A DNA stretch of 64,000 bases from Bin87 sp965203985 (GTDB lineage: Bacteria; Chloroflexota; Dehalococcoidia; Lucifugimonadales; UBA3495), in contig CBDBDS010000012.1 of assembly GCA_965203985.1 (NCBI GenBank), positions 1-64,000 of the forward strand, given 5' to 3'. The position numbers were made by a program, and so were the translations under genes. Below the pieces are notes generated by a model. The model did no database searches, had not been told where the DNA came from, and saw only the letters and a program-made list of their open reading frames with translations. Positions 61,078-64,000 of the stretch are shown in pieces (positions within the stretch are counted from its first letter, which is position 1; each line of letters opens with the position of its first letter).

Positions 61078-61913
61078 GTTCCGCCGCCGAGCGTTACGCG
61101 GCCGTCCACGACGCGGCACTGGCGGCGGGCCGTTTCGCCGACCACCGCCGCCGAGCCGACCACTGGGCCGACCTTGCCGAACTGTTCCGCCTGGATCCGC
61201 GCCGCCAGTGGGATCAAAACCTCCGTGCACTGGCCGGCTATCTGGAACCAACGGACGTCCTGCTCGACGTAGGCGGTGGAGCGGGCCGGGTCTCCCTGCC
61301 GCTGGCAAGCCAGGTTCGAGAGGTTGTGCTGGTAGAACCCTCCTACAGCATGCGAGGCCAGTTCATCCAGTCGCGCGATGAGGCGGGCATAACGAACGCG
61401 CGGGTGTCGCCGGACTGGTGGATGGACTCGGTGGAAACCGGCGACGTGGCCATCACGTCGGACGTCGTCTACTTCGTACGCGACATCGTTCCCTTCCTCG
61501 CCAAGCTGAACAACTCCGCGTCCAGACGAGTGATCATATGCATCTGGCGACCCACGCCCGGCGACATGGACAACGAACTGCGAAGCGTCCTCTACGACGA
61601 ACAACTCGCTCCTTGGCCTGGGCTGCCGGAATTGGCGGCCGTGCTGTGGGAGATGGGCCTTTTGCCGGACGTGCGGGTCATTCCGGCTGCGCCGTGGTGG
61701 ATACCGGAAGCGGACGGCGGGCTGTCCGAGGCTCACGCTGTGGACCTGGCAATGGGCCGGCTGGAGCGTGACGATGAACCCACCCGTCGGCGCATCGAGA
61801 ACAACTTTGACCGCCTGTTCGAACGCGGCCCGGCCGGTCTCAGCCCGCGCTGGCTGAGCGGGGCGCGCGAGGTGATGATTACGTGGGAGACCAACGGGCG
61901 GCGGCTGGACTGA
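61074..61913 (+). CDS. Class I SAM-dependent methyltransferase
   Basis: The 279-residue protein begins at GTG 61074, inside the quinone reductase stop. It has a helical N-terminal region (RADHWADLAELFRLDPRRQW) and the SAM motif I DVLLDVGGGAGRVSLPLA, then EVVLVEPSYSMRGQFIQSRD. Target unknown. Translational coupling with the quinone reductase suggests that both act in one pathway, perhaps on a quinone-like or aromatic substrate. Confidence 0.88.
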   Translation: MSSAAERYAAVHDAALAAGRFADHRRRADHWADLAELFRLDPRRQWDQNLRALAGYLEPTDVLLDVGGGAGRVSLPLASQVREVVLVEPSYSMRGQFIQSRDEAGITNARVSPDWWMDSVETGDVAITSDVVYFVRDIVPFLAKLNNSASRRVIICIWRPTPGDMDNELRSVLYDEQLAPWPGLPELAAVLWEMGLLPDVRVIPAAPWWIPEADGGLSEAHAVDLAMGRLERDDEPTRRRIENNFDRLFERGPAGLSPRWLSGAREVMITWETNGRRLD

Positions 61914-61944
61914 ACAGGAACTGTCGATTGCACGGGAGCACGCA

Positions 61945-62937
61945 ATGGAGCGGATTGGAGTAGCCTTTGCCGGGGGCGGCATGACGCCGCCCGAGATCGT
62001 GGAGTGCGTTCAACTAGCCGAGGAACTTGGCTACGAGTCCGCCTGGGTCGCCGAAGGACACGGGGGTGATCAGTTTTCCATTCTCACCGCGTGCGCGTTG
62101 GCGACATCGCGGATACGCCTGGGCACCAGCATCAGCAGCGTTTACGTCCGGAGCGCCCCGACCATCGCCATGGCGGCGGCCTGCGTGGACCATTTCTCCA
62201 ACGGCCGTTTCATTCTCGGGCTGGGCAGCAGCCACAAGGTTCAGGTCGAGCCCGAACACGGCCTGGAGTTTTCCGGTCCGATCCCACGAGTGCGGGACAC
62301 GGTGGACATCGTCCGCCGATTGCTGCGCGACGGCGAGGTGACCGACTACCGCGGCGAGGCGATCAACATCGCTACCTTCGATCTGCATTTCCCGACCTTC
62401 CGGCCGGAAATGCCCATCTACCTGGCGGCGGTTTTCCCCAAGATGCTCGAAATCGCCGGCGAAATCAGCCAGGGGGTCCTGCTCACCTGGTGCACACCCG
62501 AGCACGCGCGGACCGCCAGCCAGCATATCGCTGCGGGCGCAGCGCGAGCCGGCGCAGCAGCAGGATCGGTTGAGGTGGCGACGCTGGTTTCCGTGTCCGC
62601 GCCGGGCGCCGACGATGGCGGCATGCGCCGGGTGGCCGCGACCTATGCCGGGCGATTCCCCCGGTATCGCCGGCTGATGGCCGAGGCCGGTTTCGCCGAC
62701 GAGGTGGAGGAGGTGCGCCGCGCCTGGCGTTCCGGCGATATTGTGCTGGCCGAGCGTCTGGTACCGGAAGGGCTGATCGACCGCATGTCGTTGCCCACGG
62801 ACTCCGGGGCCAGGCGGGAAAGGTTGGCCGAATACCGGGAAGCCGGCCTCACGCTGCCGATCATCGCTCCCCGGGTATCCGGGCCCAACGCCGGCGCGAC
62901 CGCGAAACGGATAATCCGCGATAACGCGCCGGCTTAG
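61945..62937 (+). CDS. LLM-class flavin oxidoreductase, F420-dependent type likely
   Basis: The 330-residue TIM-barrel protein has MERIGVAFAGGGMTPPEIVE, LGYESAWVAEGHGGDQFSIL, SRIRLGTSISSVYVRSAPTI, and the HFSNGRFILGLGSSHKVQVE cofactor block. The blocks match the methylene-H4MPT reductase-like F420 group, though FMN cannot be excluded. It lies 32 bases after the methyltransferase, in the same direction. Confidence 0.9.
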   Translation: MERIGVAFAGGGMTPPEIVECVQLAEELGYESAWVAEGHGGDQFSILTACALATSRIRLGTSISSVYVRSAPTIAMAAACVDHFSNGRFILGLGSSHKVQVEPEHGLEFSGPIPRVRDTVDIVRRLLRDGEVTDYRGEAINIATFDLHFPTFRPEMPIYLAAVFPKMLEIAGEISQGVLLTWCTPEHARTASQHIAAGAARAGAAAGSVEVATLVSVSAPGADDGGMRRVAATYAGRFPRYRRLMAEAGFADEVEEVRRAWRSGDIVLAERLVPEGLIDRMSLPTDSGARRERLAEYREAGLTLPIIAPRVSGPNAGATAKRIIRDNAPA

Positions 62938-62962
62938 CGTCCTGTACAGCTTGCCGTGGCGA

Positions 62963-63328
62963 TTAGTCCGCCGGCAGCCAGGGCGACCACAGGGTGATGG
63001 GAATGGTCACCGAGATGCGGGGCTGGTCGCCAACCACGGCGGTGGTGTGACCTTGGCCGGTCAGGTCATCGGCCATCAGCACGTCGCCAGCCCCGAAGCG
63101 GCGCTTGGTGCCGTCGCCGATACCGACCTCCATTTCACCGGCCAGCGTGATGACGTACTGTCGCCGCGGAGCGGTGTGCCAGTCGGAGAAGTAGCCGGGT
63201 TCGAAGCGGCGGAAATTCACGCCGGGGGTGACCTGCATACCGCTGTGAATGGCGCGGTCGCCCGGCAGGTCGAGGTCCTGGAAATGGGTCTGGCCGTCAT
63301 CGCCGGTGTAAATGCGCACAAATTCCAT
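62963..63328 (-). CDS. Cupin-domain protein
   Basis: The 121-residue protein from ATG 63328 has a single cupin barrel. The metal motif has the form FSDWHTAPRRQYVITLAGEM with His and Glu, and the second part is RRFGAGDVLMADDLTGQGHT with a His. It starts MEFVRIYTGDDGQTHFQDLD. Possible roles include a small-molecule dioxygenase or binding protein. It is convergent with the flavin oxidoreductase, 25 bases apart. Confidence 0.85.
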   Translation of the reverse strand: MEFVRIYTGDDGQTHFQDLDLPGDRAIHSGMQVTPGVNFRRFEPGYFSDWHTAPRRQYVITLAGEMEVGIGDGTKRRFGAGDVLMADDLTGQGHTTAVVGDQPRISVTIPITLWSPWLPAD

Positions 63329-63592
63329 GAAAGGTGCCTCCTGGTTCGAAATAATGTTGACTGCGTTGGCCTGGGATGCAAGCCGGCCGTCAAGGCGCTC
63401 ACATTCTAGCGCATCGCGGTGCGGATGGTGACGGCGTCGCGCTAGCGCCAATAGATCGAGCTGTTCAGGAAGCCGGCAGGAACCGGACGCACCCCTGCGA
63501 TTTCAGTATCCCGCCAACTGCCGCCTCGACCCGCCCCGATTTTCCATACGCACTCCACGAGTACACGCTCATGCCTGCCCGCTTTCGCAAAT

Positions 63593-63708
63593 CGTCAGAA
63601 GCAGGATTTTCAAGATTTGGGGATTATCAGGATTGGGACCATTCTGCGATGGAGATCCCCCGATCAATCCTGCCAAATCATAAAATCCCGTAGATCCCGA
63701 TTCTGACG
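63593..63708. repeat. MITE-like element, 116 bp (copy 2, opposite orientation)
   Basis: Starts CGTCAGAAGCAGGATTTTCA, continues AGATTTGGGGATTATCAGGA, and ends GATTCTGACG. It matches the reverse complement of 40365-40449, with about 30 extra bases near its right end. Left end perfect, right end partly degenerate. Similarity to copy 1 continues about 15 bases on either side (CCGCTTTC-AAAT and TTCCCCGCCGCAAAC). It lies in the 529-base gap between the cupin and speD, which otherwise shows no gene. Confidence 0.85.
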
Positions 63709-63857
63709 TTCCCCGCCGCAAACCGGGTAAGCGTGAACGAGGTAAACGTACTTGTAACAGCAGCCGGTATTGGGTAGAATCGTCGCCTGCTGTTCCCAAG
63801 GAGCCGTGCGGACCTGTTGCCCGGCCGGGGAGCCAATCCACACGGAGGAAAGGGTGA

Positions 63858-64000
63858 TTGGATGTACTAGGTACTCACGTGCTCCTGGAACTTAGAGATT
63901 GCGACCCCCGGTTGCTGGACGATCTGGCCCATATCCGGCAGGAGATGCTAAGGGCGGCGGCGACGGTTGAAGCGCACGTGGTCGGGGAGTCGTTCCATCA
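63858..64000 (+). CDS. speD: S-adenosylmethionine decarboxylase proenzyme, 5' end
   Basis: Begins at TTG 63858, directly after an in-frame TGA, with GGAGGAAAGG ending 4 bases before. The readable part is MDVLGTHVLLELRDCDPRLL, then DDLAHIRQEMLRAAATVEAH and VVGESFH, the Class 1B pyruvoyl-enzyme start (GTHVLLEL, then TVVGESFH-like VVGESFH). The enzyme makes decarboxylated SAM for spermidine synthesis. The rest, including the self-cleavage Ser, is beyond the window. The use of TTG is decided by the stop just upstream. Confidence 0.88.
   Translation, partial: MDVLGTHVLLELRDCDPRLLDDLAHIRQEMLRAAATVEAHVVGESFH

Noticed and set aside
63569..63841. 90-codon minus frame across the MITE copy 2
   Set aside because: It runs through the repeat and shares a peptide with a frame at copy 1 only because of the repeat; not a gene.

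Overview
The window reads as high-GC bacterial chromosome with short intergenic gaps. Its gene content resembles the heterotrophic, organosulfur- and amide-degrading Chloroflexota (SAR202/Dehalococcoidia type): several luciferase-like flavin oxidoreductases, two isocitrate-lyase/PEP-mutase family proteins, an NMT1/THI5-like binding protein beside a sulfopyruvate-decarboxylase-like TPP enzyme, CoA transferase, MDR and SDR dehydrogenases, Uma2 and HicAB/MazEF/PIN modules. The lineage is an inference from gene style; no rRNA or phylogenetic marker was analysed.

Layout. 0-5 kb: Yip1-like membrane proteins, lysS, Uma2, serS. 5-12 kb: a HicAB-like pair, a polysaccharide deacetylase, and a nitrile hydratase/thiocyanate hydrolase-like cluster whose beta subunit is two separate genes with a toxin-like two-gene insert between them; two fold-type III PLP proteins (one without the PLP lysine) lie before the alpha subunit. 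12-30 kb: rpiB, alcohol dehydrogenase, mazEF, flavin oxidoreductase, aquaporin, DUF429, PEP-mutase family, VOC, a FIST plus binding-protein pair, the NMT1-like gene with an in-frame TGA, TPP enzyme, uvrC, an mgtE remnant, aldehyde dehydrogenase, PIG-L.

30.7-40 kb is a decayed island: remnants of an isochorismatase, a cytochrome P450, a large surface protein, a histidine kinase and two IS630 transposases. The surface-protein gene carries two amber codons, a frameshift and a 1.8-kb insertion with inverted repeats and an 8-bp duplication but no transposase. Small palindromic repeats are inserted in the transposase remnants.

At 39959-40246 is a SelW/Rdx-family gene with a Cys-x-x-TGA motif, so the host probably uses selenocysteine; this makes the TGA of the NMT1-like gene worth testing as a second Sec codon. 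40-51 kb: cysC, an intact IS4-family element with 10-bp target duplications, ilvE, plsY, an EamA transporter, an arylsulfotransferase-like protein, an OLD/PARIS-like ATPase plus TOPRIM pair, a CoA transferase, HAD and MBL hydrolases. 51-64 kb: amidohydrolase, aspartic protease, a second PEP-mutase family protein, aldo-keto reductase, a lipoprotein metallopeptidase, SDR, tRNA-Gly, 2-hydroxyacid dehydrogenase, quinone reductase, methyltransferase, flavin oxidoreductase, cupin, and the 5' end of speD. A small inverted-repeat element occurs twice (about 40.4 and 63.6 kb).
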